In this document: positions 33,165-42,768 of the stretch, in pieces
How the letters are laid out: each line of letters opens with the position of its first letter
How positions within the stretch are numbered: the stretch's first letter is position 1
Assembly: GCF_001484195.1 (NCBI RefSeq)
Contig: NZ_LLYW01000038.1
Coordinates: forward strand, 1-48,591
DNA: 48,591 bases
Source: Thermococcus celericrescens
GTDB lineage: Archaea > Methanobacteriota_B > Thermococci > Thermococcales > Thermococcaceae
Direction of reading: 5' to 3'
The notes under the pieces: generated by a model
Seen by the model: the letters and a program-made list of their open reading frames with translations, nothing else
Databases searched by the model: none
What the model was told of the DNA's origin: nothing
Translations under genes and position numbers: made by a program

Positions 33165-34118
33165 ATGGCCAGGGAGAGCAAGCTCTACAAGTTCAAACTC
33201 GCCATGAGGAACAACAAGTTCCGCTTCGGCTTTGGGGTACTCCTGTTTTTCGTGGTATTCGCCATAATCGGCCCCCTATTCACGGTGTTCTTGAGCGATG
33301 GCCTCTATTACGAGACCATACCCGGAACGAACATCACGGTGGCGACGTACTCCACCAAGACCCTCCCGCCCATGACGCGAGAGGTGCTCACGACCTACAC
33401 AGGCAGGCAGGTGGAGGTTCTCCACATCCTCGGAACCGACAAGCTCGGAAAAGACCTCTACGCCCTCCTCGTCTACGGTCTGAGGACCAGCCTCTGGGTG
33501 GCGGTGCTGGCGGCGGTGATTGGAACCGCACTCGGAATCACCATAGGCTTCATAGCGGGCTACAAGGGCGGACTGACCGACGAGCTGCTCATGATGTTCG
33601 TCAACATAATGCTGGTTATCCCGTCGATAGTGCTCCTAATCCTCGTGGCGGCTTACCTTGAAGCCAGAAGCCCTGAGGTTCAGGCGGTCATCATAGGTCT
33701 AACCGGCTGGCCCTGGGTGGCTAGAGCCGTTCGCTCCCAGACCCTCTCGCTAAAGAACCGCGAGTTCGTGAACCTGGCGAGGATAGTCGGCCTCAGCGAC
33801 CTCAGGATAATCTTCGAGGAGATAATGCCCAACATGATTTCCTACATCTTCATGGTCGGAATCCTGCAGTTCAGCGGCGCGATACTCGCCTCAGCGACGC
33901 TCGACTTCATAGGCCTCGGCCCAACGACGGCGGTATCGCTGGGAACGATACTCCAGAAGGCGATAGCCCACAACGCCCTCCAGTTCGGCTGGTGGTGGTG
34001 GTTCATTCCGCCCGGGCTGATAATCACCCTCATCATCACGGCGTTGTTCTTCATCAACCTGGGAATGGAGGAGGCATTCAACCCGAGGCTTAGGAGGGAA
34101 TGTCATGCTCACCGTTGA
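33165..34118 (+). CDS. ABC importer permease, DppC/OppC type
   Basis: A 317-residue permease. The OppC features are a basic N-terminus, TM1, an extracellular segment, then LGTDKLGKDLYALLVYGLRTSLWVA (about 87-111) and the EAA loop FVNLARIVGLSDLRIIFEEIMPNMI. It starts at ATG 33165, two bases after the upstream stop, and its 3' end overlaps the first ATPase gene by 14 bp, so production is coupled. Confidence 0.94.
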   Translation: MARESKLYKFKLAMRNNKFRFGFGVLLFFVVFAIIGPLFTVFLSDGLYYETIPGTNITVATYSTKTLPPMTREVLTTYTGRQVEVLHILGTDKLGKDLYALLVYGLRTSLWVAVLAAVIGTALGITIGFIAGYKGGLTDELLMMFVNIMLVIPSIVLLILVAAYLEARSPEVQAVIIGLTGWPWVARAVRSQTLSLKNREFVNLARIVGLSDLRIIFEEIMPNMISYIFMVGILQFSGAILASATLDFIGLGPTTAVSLGTILQKAIAHNALQFGWWWWFIPPGLIITLIITALFFINLGMEEAFNPRLRRECHAHR

Positions 34119-35070
34119 GAACCTTAAAATTTACTACGCGACTCCCGTCGGCCACGTAAAGGCCGTTGACGGCGTCAGCTTCGAGGTCAAGGAGGGGGAG
34201 GTCTTCGGCATAGCCGGCGAGAGCGGCTGCGGGAAATCAACGCTCGTCCACTCCCTTATCCTCAGAAAGCCCCCGATGGTTCACATGGGTGGAAAGGCGC
34301 TCTTCAAGGGAAGGGACCTGATGAGGCTGAGCGAGGAGGAGGCTAGGAGGATACGCTACAGTGAACTCTCCATAATCCCCCAGTACGCGATGAACGCCCT
34401 CAACCCCACCAAGAAGATAAGGGACATAGTCTGGGATTTGGCGAAGGAACACGGCCAGACGGACAGGGAAGAGGTCGAGAAGCTCCTTCGCGAGAGGCTG
34501 GCGATGGTGAAGCTCAGTCCCAATGTGGCGAATATGTACCCCGTCGAGCTGAGCGGTGGAATGCGCCAGCGCGCCACAATGGTCGTCTCAACGCTTCTCA
34601 ACCCGGATCTGCTCATAGCGGACGAGATAACCTCCGCCCTGGACGTCACGACCCAGCGCGTCGTCATCGAGCTGCTCCACCACTTCATGGAGGAGGGCAT
34701 AGTCAAGTCGGTAATCTTCGTCACCCACGACCTGGCGATACTCGACAAGATAGCGGACAGGATAATGATCATGTACGCGGGCAAAGTCGTCGAAATCGGC
34801 CCCACGGAGGAGATAATCAACAACCCGGTTCATCCATACACCCGGCTTCTCCTCAACTCCCTGCCGAGGATGGGCGTGCAGTACAAAAAGCAGAAGCTGA
34901 GCGGCATTCCAGGCTACCCGATAAGCCTGCTCAACCCCCCTAAGGGCTGCCGCTTCTACACCCGCTGTCCTTACGCCCTCGACAAGTGTCCCCACGTCGA
35001 GCCCGGGCTCGTGAGGGTCGGCGAGGGGCACTACGCGGCCTGCCATCTCCTTGGAGGTGAGGAGCAATGA
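34105..35070 (+). CDS. ABC importer ATPase, OppD type
   Basis: A 321-residue ATPase. Walker A GESGCGKST (about 38-46), Q-loop near IIPQYAMNALNP, signature LSGGMRQR, Walker B LLIADEIT (the usual Pro after Glu is Ile) and H-loop VTHD. The C-terminal Opp domain has four Cys (CRFYTRC...C...AC), a site that in relatives can hold an iron-sulfur cluster. Pairs with the next ATPase. Confidence 0.95.
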   Translation: MLTVENLKIYYATPVGHVKAVDGVSFEVKEGEVFGIAGESGCGKSTLVHSLILRKPPMVHMGGKALFKGRDLMRLSEEEARRIRYSELSIIPQYAMNALNPTKKIRDIVWDLAKEHGQTDREEVEKLLRERLAMVKLSPNVANMYPVELSGGMRQRATMVVSTLLNPDLLIADEITSALDVTTQRVVIELLHHFMEEGIVKSVIFVTHDLAILDKIADRIMIMYAGKVVEIGPTEEIINNPVHPYTRLLLNSLPRMGVQYKKQKLSGIPGYPISLLNPPKGCRFYTRCPYALDKCPHVEPGLVRVGEGHYAACHLLGGEEQ

Positions 35071-36029
35071 GCCTTCTCGAAGTCGAACACCTGACCAAGG
35101 TATTCACCTCAGGTCTGATTGGCGGCTTTGAAATCCGGGCCGTTGACGACGTCAGCTTCACCGTTGGAAAGGGCGAGATAGTTTCCCTCGTCGGCGAGAG
35201 CGGGAGCGGAAAGACCACCGTCGGGAAGCTCATCCTCAGGCTGATAAAGCCAACCTCCGGAAGGATACTCTTCGAGGGTCGGGAGGTAACCGAGCTGAGC
35301 AAGAAGCAGCTGAGGAGGGAGTACTACAAGGACGTCCAGGCGGTGTTCCAGGACCCCTTCGCGAGCTTCAATCCCCTCCACGAGATTGACAGGGCCTTTG
35401 ACCTGGTCTTTCGGTCGTTCTTCCCGGACGTTGGTCAGGACGAGCGTGACGAGATGATAAACGGCGCGCTGACCCAGGTCGGTCTGAATCCGAGCGAGGT
35501 ACACGGCAAGTTCCCGCACCAGCTCAGCGGAGGCCAGCTGCAACGCATACTCATAGCGAGGGCCCTCCTTGTGAAGCCGAAGCTCCTCATAGCCGACGAA
35601 GCCGTTTCAATGCTCGACGCGTCAACCAGAATCGACATCCTCAACCTCCTCGGCGACTTCAGGGACAGGTACGACACCTCGATTCTCTTCGTCACCCACG
35701 ACCTGGCGCTCGGATACTACATCAGCGACTCGACGATAATCATGTACCGCGGAACCATCGTTGAGATGGGCGACACGGAGAAGGTCTTCCACAACCCGCT
35801 GCATCCTTACACCCGGATGCTCCTGGAGAGCGTTCCCGATTTGAACGTCAAGTGGGAGTTCAAGGGAATCGAGCCCGAGAAGGAGGAGCGCGGCATCTAT
35901 GAGATAGCCGGATGCCGCTACGCGCCTAGATGCCCGAAGGCCAAGGACGTTTGTTTCAAGATTCGTCCCGAGCTTCGTGAGGTCGAGAAGAACCACTGGG
36001 TTGCCTGTCATCTCTACGGGGGTGGTTGA
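35067..36029 (+). CDS. ABC importer ATPase, OppF type
   Basis: A 320-residue ATPase. Walker A GESGSGKTT, Q-loop AVFQDPFASFNP, signature LSGGQLQR, Walker B LLIADEAVSMLD, H-loop VTHD, and a C-terminal four-Cys segment (CRYAPRCPKAKDVCFK...AC). It overlaps the OppD-type gene by 4 bp. OppD and OppF types together form the heterodimer that powers this importer. Confidence 0.95.
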   Translation: MSLLEVEHLTKVFTSGLIGGFEIRAVDDVSFTVGKGEIVSLVGESGSGKTTVGKLILRLIKPTSGRILFEGREVTELSKKQLRREYYKDVQAVFQDPFASFNPLHEIDRAFDLVFRSFFPDVGQDERDEMINGALTQVGLNPSEVHGKFPHQLSGGQLQRILIARALLVKPKLLIADEAVSMLDASTRIDILNLLGDFRDRYDTSILFVTHDLALGYYISDSTIIMYRGTIVEMGDTEKVFHNPLHPYTRMLLESVPDLNVKWEFKGIEPEKEERGIYEIAGCRYAPRCPKAKDVCFKIRPELREVEKNHWVACHLYGGG

Positions 36030-37010
36030 ATGCACGCGACGCTGAGGGAGATAAGGAAAACTCCGGAGGGGATACTCACCGCCCAGAAGGCCTTTGAGGA
36101 CTTCCTAACCCATCACGACTTCCGGTTACCGAGGGAGATAGTTTACACTGGCTGTGGCAGCTCACACTTCCTGTCGCAGCCGCTGGCCATGGCAACCACC
36201 CGCCTTGGGGGCAGGGGGTTCAGCGCCCCCTGCTCCGAACTTCTGTATTCGCGGGAGTGGTACCCAATAGGAAATCCCGAACTTCTCGTCGCCATATCGC
36301 GCTCCGGTGAGACAACCGAGGCCATAAAAGCCCTCGATGCCCTGAACGTTCCCAGGTTCGCCCTCACCGCCTACGAGAGCGGCCTTTCAAGGAAGTCAGA
36401 CTACGCCCTAATCGTCCCAGCTCACGAGGAGAGCGTCGTCATGACCCACTCCTTCACGGCCTTCTACTTCGCCTTCCTGCAGCTTCTCCTCCATTCGTAC
36501 GGGCGGGAAACCTACGATGCGGAACTCGTCTCGTCGCTAACTAAGGAAGTCCTGGGGAGCGAGGAGTACATCAGGGAAATCGTCAACGGCTTTGACTTCA
36601 GAAACGTCATCTTCCTCGGCTCCGGAATACTCTATCCGGTGGCGCTTGAGGCCATGCTGAAGATGAAGGAGATGGCCCTCTTCTGGAGCGAGGCCTACCC
36701 GACCTTCGAGGTCAGGCACGGCTTCAAGTCCATAGCCGACGACGGAACCCTCGTGGTTCTACTCGTGGACGAGCCCTTCGAGTGGCACGAAAAGCTCACG
36801 GAGGAGTTCCAGGGGCAAAAAGCGAGGGTTCTCACCGTTGGAAGGCACGATGCTGGAGCCGATTACTTTATCGAGGTCCCAGAGCTGGGCCCACCGGCTA
36901 ACGTGGTTCTCTATCTGCCGGTTATCCAGCTCCTCGCCTACTACAAGGCCGTTGAGCGTGGACTCAATCCGGACAGGCCGAGGTTTCTGAGCAAGGTGGT
37001 GAAGTGGTGA
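36030..37010 (+). CDS. glmD: Glucosamine-6-phosphate deaminase, SIS-domain archaeal type
   Basis: A 326-residue protein with two SIS domains. The first holds [15 protein letters not shown] and [16 protein letters not shown]; the second holds [22 protein letters not shown]. The archaeal enzyme deaminates glucosamine-6-phosphate to fructose-6-phosphate, replacing the unrelated NagB of bacteria. The glutaminase half of GlmS is absent. It follows the ATPase stop with no gap and overlaps glmA by one base, so it is the penultimate gene of the operon. The placement just before glmA equals T. kodakarensis. Confidence 0.9.
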   Translation: MHATLREIRKTPEGILTAQKAFEDFLTHHDFRLPREIVYTGCGSSHFLSQPLAMATTRLGGRGFSAPCSELLYSREWYPIGNPELLVAISRSGETTEAIKALDALNVPRFALTAYESGLSRKSDYALIVPAHEESVVMTHSFTAFYFAFLQLLLHSYGRETYDAELVSSLTKEVLGSEEYIREIVNGFDFRNVIFLGSGILYPVALEAMLKMKEMALFWSEAYPTFEVRHGFKSIADDGTLVVLLVDEPFEWHEKLTEEFQGQKARVLTVGRHDAGADYFIEVPELGPPANVVLYLPVIQLLAYYKAVERGLNPDRPRFLSKVVKW

Positions 37011-39364
37011 TGGTTATGAAGGTTGAGCACGACGGCAGAGTTTACGTTATCGATGGCGAGAGAGTGGTGATCTACGGCGGAACGCTCCAGTTCTTCCGCG
37101 TTCCGAAGAGACACTGGCGCGACAGGCTGGAAAAAATGAAGAGGCACGGCCTCAACATCGTCGATACCTACGTCGTCTGGAACTGGCACGAGCCCTCGAA
37201 GGGTGAGCTCGACTTCACCGGAGAAACAACTCCAGAGAGGGACATGGTGGGATTCCTTGAGCTGGTTCAGGAGCTGGAGATGTACGCCATCGTCAGGCCC
37301 GGCCCATACATCTGCGGCGAGTGGCGGAACGGCGGAATCCCCGACTGGCTCATCAACGAGCACCCCGAGATACTCGCCAGGGGGCCGGACGGGGCCCTTC
37401 CACGGGACATCTATTATCCACCCATCACGTACCTGCATCCGACCTACCTGAAGGCCGTTTCTGAGTGGTATGAGGCTGTTCTGCCGGTAATCCGGGACTA
37501 CCTCTACACCAAAGGGGGCCCCATAATAAGCGTCTCAATCGATGACGAGCCCTCATACTGGGAGACGATATTCCAGCCGTTCCTCACCGATTACAACGAT
37601 GTCGTCGCTAAACCCGGCGGCCTCTGGGAGGGATGGCTCAGAGAAAACTACCCCCTTGAAACTCTCGCGGAGCGGTACGGAGCTGAAATCTCGGACTACG
37701 GGGAGGTCAAACCCCCGACCGACCCATCGGAGCCCCTCACAAAGCTCCTCGACTGGCACCACTTCAAGATATGGATGACCAACCACTACGTCGAGATCCT
37801 CTACGACCACCTGAGGCGCTACGTTGATGTCCCGATAAGCATACTCGACCCCTACCTTCTCCTGGCGGCGTGGAGGCACTTCTACCGCTACGTGAGGGAG
37901 AGGAACCTCGATATTCACCTCTGGACGGAGTTCTGGTACTCCTTCTACCGCTCCTTCGACTTCAAGGAGGACAGGCTCGGGCACATCTATTACAAAACCG
38001 GAATCTACCGCTTCTACCAGGGAAAACTTGGAACGCCGCCGCTGAGCATAGAGACCCAGGTCTCGCTGGCCCACACGATAGAGCCGGACGAGGCCGAGCT
38101 GCTCTACGCACTCCTTCCTGCCCTTGGAATTCACAACATCAACTACTACCTCTACGCCGGTGGAGAGAACCCCGAAGGCTACGAGTCGCACAACGGAGTA
38201 ACCTGGGACGTTTACTCGCCGATAGGCCTTGATGGAAGTGAAAGGCCGCACGTCGAGCCCATTAGGTGGCTCGGTGAGTTTCTGAGGGGCAACCCAGGTT
38301 TCGTGGAAAGTGGGCTCAAGCCAAGGGTCGCCTTCGGGAGCTACGAGCCCTACGAGCCCCTCGCGGTGTGGGGGCTTAGAGGCGACCTGAAAGAGAGCGT
38401 CAACCTCAACGAGTACCTTCTTGGAGAGCGCGGGCTTTTGACGCTCCTGGCGATGAGTAACGTGCCCTTTGACGTTCTGGACTTGGAGGAGGCGAGCGTC
38501 GGGGAGATGTTAGAGTACAACCAGCTCTGGGTTTACAGCCTCGACTTCATGGCCAGGGACGTTCAGGACAAGCTGGTAGAGTTCATTGAGCGGGGCGGCA
38601 ACCTCGTAATCCTCCCGATGCTTCCCTACCTCGACGAGAACATGAAGCCGTACTCCGCCCTGGCCGATTATCTCGGCGTTGAGGTTAGGATAGCCGAGGC
38701 GAGGGACAACTTCAGGCTCATCCCCTTCGTCAGCGTCTCCTCGGACGGGATTGACAGGATGATAACCAGGAACGTTGCCAGGGAGGTGAGGGGAGGAACT
38801 CCCATAGCCTTCGCCGACGGAAAGCCCGTCGGAGCGCTCGTTCGGAAGGGGACAGGGAGCGCAGTAGTCCTGGGCTTCAGGCTCCAGTACTTCAGCAGCC
38901 ACCACGACCTCCACAGAAAGTTCGTTGATAAACTGCTGTCCCTTCAGGGCGTTAGACGGGACTTTGAGGTCACAGACGGTGACATGATAGCGATTCCCCG
39001 CGGGAACTACCTGGTTCTCGCCAACCCGCGCGGCCACAGGGTCTTCGGAAAGATTAGGTACAACGGGCTTGAGGTTCCAAGGCTCATGGATGGAATAGAG
39101 ATGAGGAAGCGCGGCGTTCTCTTCCTGCCCTTCGGGGTCAGGTACGGGGATGTCGAGGTCGTTTACTCCACGGCGACCGTCCTCAGCAGGGACGGCGACG
39201 TGCTCCACCTCCGCAACCACCTCTCGGGCCTGAGTGAGGTGGCGCTGAGGAACGTTGAGGACGTCAGGGCCGTTGGGGGCAGGATAGTGGACGAATCTCT
39301 CTCCGGGGGTGTTCTGACGGTTCTCGTAGAGCACGAGGCCGGAAGCTTTGAGCTGGAGTTTTGA
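37010..39364 (+). CDS. glmA: Exo-beta-D-glucosaminidase (GH35-type)
   Basis: A 784-residue cytosolic glycosidase that removes glucosamine from the non-reducing end of partly deacetylated chitooligosaccharides. An N-terminal TIM barrel has YGGTLQFFRVPKRHWRDRL and RPGPYICGEWRNGG. Catalytic E180 (SIDDEPS) and E348 (LSIETQVS) align with the two catalytic Glu (179 and 347) of the T. kodakarensis enzyme with an offset of one. A Trp- and Tyr-rich barrel end, a Rossmann-like domain (about 430-640) and C-terminal beta domains follow. ATG 37010 overlaps the glmD stop (TGATG); GTG 37004 and ATG 37016 are alternatives. Confidence 0.95.
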   Translation: MVMKVEHDGRVYVIDGERVVIYGGTLQFFRVPKRHWRDRLEKMKRHGLNIVDTYVVWNWHEPSKGELDFTGETTPERDMVGFLELVQELEMYAIVRPGPYICGEWRNGGIPDWLINEHPEILARGPDGALPRDIYYPPITYLHPTYLKAVSEWYEAVLPVIRDYLYTKGGPIISVSIDDEPSYWETIFQPFLTDYNDVVAKPGGLWEGWLRENYPLETLAERYGAEISDYGEVKPPTDPSEPLTKLLDWHHFKIWMTNHYVEILYDHLRRYVDVPISILDPYLLLAAWRHFYRYVRERNLDIHLWTEFWYSFYRSFDFKEDRLGHIYYKTGIYRFYQGKLGTPPLSIETQVSLAHTIEPDEAELLYALLPALGIHNINYYLYAGGENPEGYESHNGVTWDVYSPIGLDGSERPHVEPIRWLGEFLRGNPGFVESGLKPRVAFGSYEPYEPLAVWGLRGDLKESVNLNEYLLGERGLLTLLAMSNVPFDVLDLEEASVGEMLEYNQLWVYSLDFMARDVQDKLVEFIERGGNLVILPMLPYLDENMKPYSALADYLGVEVRIAEARDNFRLIPFVSVSSDGIDRMITRNVAREVRGGTPIAFADGKPVGALVRKGTGSAVVLGFRLQYFSSHHDLHRKFVDKLLSLQGVRRDFEVTDGDMIAIPRGNYLVLANPRGHRVFGKIRYNGLEVPRLMDGIEMRKRGVLFLPFGVRYGDVEVVYSTATVLSRDGDVLHLRNHLSGLSEVALRNVEDVRAVGGRIVDESLSGGVLTVLVEHEAGSFELEF

Positions 39365-39378
39365 CTCCACTGTCTCCT

Positions 39379-40523
39379 TCACGCTTTTTTATTCTGGGCT
39401 TTGAGGGCATTGAGGACTTCTTCAAACGGGGCATCGGTCTTGAGGGCCATCGGCGAAAAGTGGGTTCTCGTTGCAGAGTAGCCTTTATCGCGGAGAATCT
39501 CGATTATCTCCGCGAGCTTTCCGACCTGAAGGTTGTTCCTCCTAGCAAGGGCATGGGTGTCGTAGTGGAAGGGGGTGTCCAGCTCCCCCGCGAGGGTTTC
39601 GAGGAACGGGAGCGTCTTCTTGTGGGCGAGGGGGTACTCCCCGGCCAGCTTCAGCATATCGTCAACGAACCCCTGGCTCTTTAGCGGACCGAGCCAGAGG
39701 GGGCCGTATGAGCCCGGTTTTCTGGGCAGGAAGGAGTTCTCATACTCAAACCTACCGTTTTCATCCTGCCACAGGTAGCCGAGCCCTTCAATGCTCCCGT
39801 CGGCCTTCTTCGCGCCGCTCTTGAGCCTCAGAAAGACCCTGAAGTAGTGGTCGCGGTAGTAGGCGAGAAGAACCTCGACGCCGAGGTCGTATTTGGCGGC
39901 GTACCTGACAACGGTTCCGATGAGTATCCTCAAACCTGCCTCGTGGCAGAGCTCGCCCCTTATCGCTCCGCCAGGTACTTCCTGCGGCAGGCGTGCCGGT
40001 AGGCCCCGCAGAGGACGCCGGTGTCGGTGGCGGTGACCGCTAAAATGCCCCTTCTTCTGACGCTCCTCAGAGCGGTGTCGAGAAACTCCAGGGGAGAGCC
40101 GAAGGGGTCGAGGTCGAGGAAGTCAAAGTAGCGGAACTTCTCGGCCATGAGCCGGTTAGCGTCGTCGAGGTTGGCCACAACCCTCTTCTCTTCTCCGAAG
40201 GAGAACCTCTTCTCACCTATCCTCTCCCCATCAACGCCGAGGTTCAGCCGGACGTTTTCCAGAATCAGGTTGAAGGCCTCTTCGCTTATGTCGTTGAGCC
40301 AGACCTCCTCGGCGGGGGTTTCGAGGGTGTAGCGGATGCCCCGGATTCCGGTGGCCGAGAGGGCATCGAGAACGGTCCGCGGTTTGAGTACCCCCACGGC
40401 GAGGACGCTTATGTCCCTGTTCAACGCCATGACCGGGTTGTAGAAGACCGGGGCGTCGTATATCCTCTCCGCCTTCGGGACAAGGATTTTTGCAAGACCC
40501 TCGCGCACCTCGACGAACTCCAT
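39379..40523 (-). pseudogene. trm1: tRNA (guanine26-N2)-dimethyltransferase, one-base deletion frameshift
   Basis: Trm1 makes m2,2-G26 in tRNA using S-adenosylmethionine. The N-terminal part (from ATG 40523, about 185 codons) has [25 protein letters not shown], the catalytic [14 protein letters not shown] and TDTGVLCG...RKYLAE; the C-terminal part continues in another frame with [42 protein letters not shown]. Adding one base at about 39964-39965 (restoring CCG ATA AGG) joins them to about 381 codons, the normal length. A short 3' end otherwise intact argues for a sequencing error or a very recent mutation. Confidence 0.88.
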
Positions 40524-40569
40524 TCTCTCACCGGAGAAAGAAAAGGTTGGGAGGTTTAAAGGGTTGCGC

Positions 40570-40836
40570 TCAGAGGATTTCGACGTAGTCACCGACCGCC
40601 TGTCCAGGCAGTCCTGGCTTGAAGTAGGCCTTAACCTCGCCCCTGTTGCCGTGCGTCCTGAGGATTTTGCCGTACATTCTCCTGCCGGTTGGAGTCCTCC
40701 AGACGACCTTCCTGCCTATGAGCCTCGAAGCAGTGCTCCTGTCGTCGATGCCGAGGGGCTTCAGAATCATGTGGTGGTTGTTCTGGTGCTCCTTCGTCCC
40801 GGCGTAGGCAAGGACGAGAGCCTTTCCCCTGGCCAT
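40570..40836 (-). CDS. rpl35ae: 50S ribosomal protein L35Ae
   Basis: An 88-residue large-subunit protein: [20 protein letters not shown], then [48 protein letters not shown], the family core. The ATG at 40836 has a GGAGGTGGGG site; an earlier in-frame start would add thirteen residues with no match to the family. It lies upstream of trm1 on the same strand, with a 46-base gap. Confidence 0.95.
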   Translation of the reverse strand: MARGKALVLAYAGTKEHQNNHHMILKPLGIDDRSTASRLIGRKVVWRTPTGRRMYGKILRTHGNRGEVKAYFKPGLPGQAVGDYVEIL

Positions 40837-40884
40837 CGTCCCCACCTCCAGCGAAGGGGGTTCATCCGGCGGCATTTTTAAGTT

Positions 40885-41544
40885 TTATCCCTCAGTGCAG
40901 GCGGAGAGCCCATCGTCTATCTCCAGGATCTCCCGGAGGGACTTGATCTTGAGGAAGTTCTGCCTCTCGAAGAGGAGAGCGACGTCGCTCTTGTACGGCG
41001 ATGCCTTCTGAACGAGGAGTGTGTTCTCATCCAGTATGTAAGTGAACCTGCTCGGGCTGTCGTCCACCCAGACGAAGGGCTCGTCGGGATAGAGTTCGCG
41101 CAGGTTCTCAAACTTCTTGAGCATGTCCTTGGTACCCCTGAAGGTTATCACCTCATCGAACTCGTCGTACCAGTTTGTCCTTTTCATGAAGATGACCTTT
41201 CCCCCGGGGTAGGTGTGCTCGCCGGAGAAGCTGATGACATAGCGTCCACGTTTTCTCAGCGTTCGGACGACGTTCCGGGAGTGGGGAAAGTCCTTGATGT
41301 ATCGGGGCATGAGCTTGTAGTACTCGTGTATAGTCCCCTGTGCCACCAGCTCGTGTATAACCCCGAGGTACTGGTATGTGAGCCGACCCTTGATGAACAG
41401 GGCAAGGGCCTTATAGTAGTCCTCGTACAGGTCGCTCTCAATGACTGCAGGGACGGTCTTTTCGATGGCTATGCGGAGAGCCTTCTCAACCGCGCCCGTG
41501 CTGTCCACGAGGGTCCCGTCAAAGTCGAACAGATAAACCGCCAT
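40885..41544 (-). CDS. HAD-superfamily hydrolase
   Basis: A 219-residue HAD protein. Motif I DFDGTLVDST (7-16) has both catalytic Asp; motif II is the Ser region VISFSGEH; a Lys is found in GKVIFMKRT; motif IV is WVDDSPSRF. A helical cap lies at about 20-90. Such enzymes are often small-molecule phosphatases; the substrate is not shown. It ends 48 bases before the L35Ae start on the same strand and could share its transcript. Confidence 0.85.
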   Translation of the reverse strand: MAVYLFDFDGTLVDSTGAVEKALRIAIEKTVPAVIESDLYEDYYKALALFIKGRLTYQYLGVIHELVAQGTIHEYYKLMPRYIKDFPHSRNVVRTLRKRGRYVISFSGEHTYPGGKVIFMKRTNWYDEFDEVITFRGTKDMLKKFENLRELYPDEPFVWVDDSPSRFTYILDENTLLVQKASPYKSDVALLFERQNFLKIKSLREILEIDDGLSACTEG

Positions 41545-41624
41545 GCACCTAGTATCCTCTGCTGGATTATAACCTTTTCCTGAAACGAGAAGCGTCGGGT
41601 TTTCGTCGGTGGTCTGCCGAAAGG

Positions 41625-41632
41625 GTTTTATT
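41625..41632 (+). promoter_or_regulatory. TATA box of pepQ
   Basis: GTTTTATT, about 35-42 bases before the ATG at 41667. A GGTGAT ribosome site follows. Confidence 0.5.
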
Positions 41633-41666
41633 GCAATGACGATTACAAATGCCCGGTGATTAAAAG

Positions 41667-42713
41667 ATGAGGATTGACAGGCTTAAGGAGTTCATATCCG
41701 AAAACGAGCTCGATGGAGTTCTAATTACCGGGAAAGAGAACCTCTTTTACTTCACCGGCAGCTCCCCGGTTCTCGGCGGCTACCTTGTCGTTACCCCTGA
41801 CGATGCCATCTTCATCGTCCCGGAGCTGGAGTACGAGGAGGCAAGGGAAACCTCCAGGGTTCCCGTCGAAAAATTCAAGACAGGAAAGGAGCTTTACGAG
41901 AGGCTTTCCTCCTTCAAGCTGAAGAAGCTTGGCATAGAGGGCAGAACGAGCTTCTCGACCCTCCAGACACTCAGGGAAAAGGTGGGCGCCGCGGATTTCG
42001 TCTCAGTCGATGATGTGGTGAAGGAGCTCCGCATAATCAAGACTCCCGAGGAGATTGAGGTTATAAAGGCCGCCTGCGGGATAGCGGACATGGCCATGAT
42101 GGCGGCGCTTGAGGAGATAAGCGAAGGCAAGCGCGAGAGGGAGATAGCGGCGAAGATGGAGTACGTCATGAAAATGAACGGTGCCGAAAAGCCGGCCTTC
42201 GACACGATAATAGCCAGCGGCTGGAGGGCGGCCCTGCCGCACGGTCTGGCCAGCGACAAGAGGATAGAGAAGGGAGACCTGGTTGTCATTGACGAAGGAG
42301 CACTTTACAGGCACTACCACTCGGACACCACGAGGACGATAGTCGTGGGCAGTCCGAACGAGAAGCAGAAGGACATCTACTACGCCGTCCTCGAGGCCCA
42401 GAGGAAAGGCGTCGAGGCGGCCAGGCCCGGCATGACGGCCAAAGAGCTCGACACCCTCGTCAGGGACGTCATCAAAGAGTACGGCTACGGTGACTACTTC
42501 ATACACTCCACTGGACATGGCGTCGGACTTCAGATACACGAATGGCCCCGCGTGAGCCAGCAGGACGATACGGAGCTCAAGCCGGGAATGGTGATAACCA
42601 TTGAGCCAGGAATATACCTGCCCAAGTTCGGTGGCGTCCGCATCGAGGACACCATCCTCATCACGGAGAACGGCGCCGAGAGGCTCACCAAGACGGAGAG
42701 GGAACTCATTTAA
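41667..42713 (+). CDS. pepQ: Xaa-Pro dipeptidase (prolidase)
   Basis: A 348-residue M24 metallopeptidase that splits dipeptides with C-terminal proline. N-terminal domain 1-120 (ENELDGVLITGKENLFYFTG); C-terminal pita-bread domain with metal ligands Asp in VVIDEGA, Asp in HSDTTRT, His in HSTGHGVG, Glu in TIEPGIY and Glu in RIEDT. It matches the well-studied P. furiosus prolidase in length and motifs. Monocistronic; ATG 41667 behind CGGTGAT. Confidence 0.97.
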   Translation: MRIDRLKEFISENELDGVLITGKENLFYFTGSSPVLGGYLVVTPDDAIFIVPELEYEEARETSRVPVEKFKTGKELYERLSSFKLKKLGIEGRTSFSTLQTLREKVGAADFVSVDDVVKELRIIKTPEEIEVIKAACGIADMAMMAALEEISEGKREREIAAKMEYVMKMNGAEKPAFDTIIASGWRAALPHGLASDKRIEKGDLVVIDEGALYRHYHSDTTRTIVVGSPNEKQKDIYYAVLEAQRKGVEAARPGMTAKELDTLVRDVIKEYGYGDYFIHSTGHGVGLQIHEWPRVSQQDDTELKPGMVITIEPGIYLPKFGGVRIEDTILITENGAERLTKTERELI

Positions 42714-42768
42714 CCCCCTCTAACAACTTTTTAAAGGCCATCGGCTAACTTTTCTCGGGGGTGAGAGA

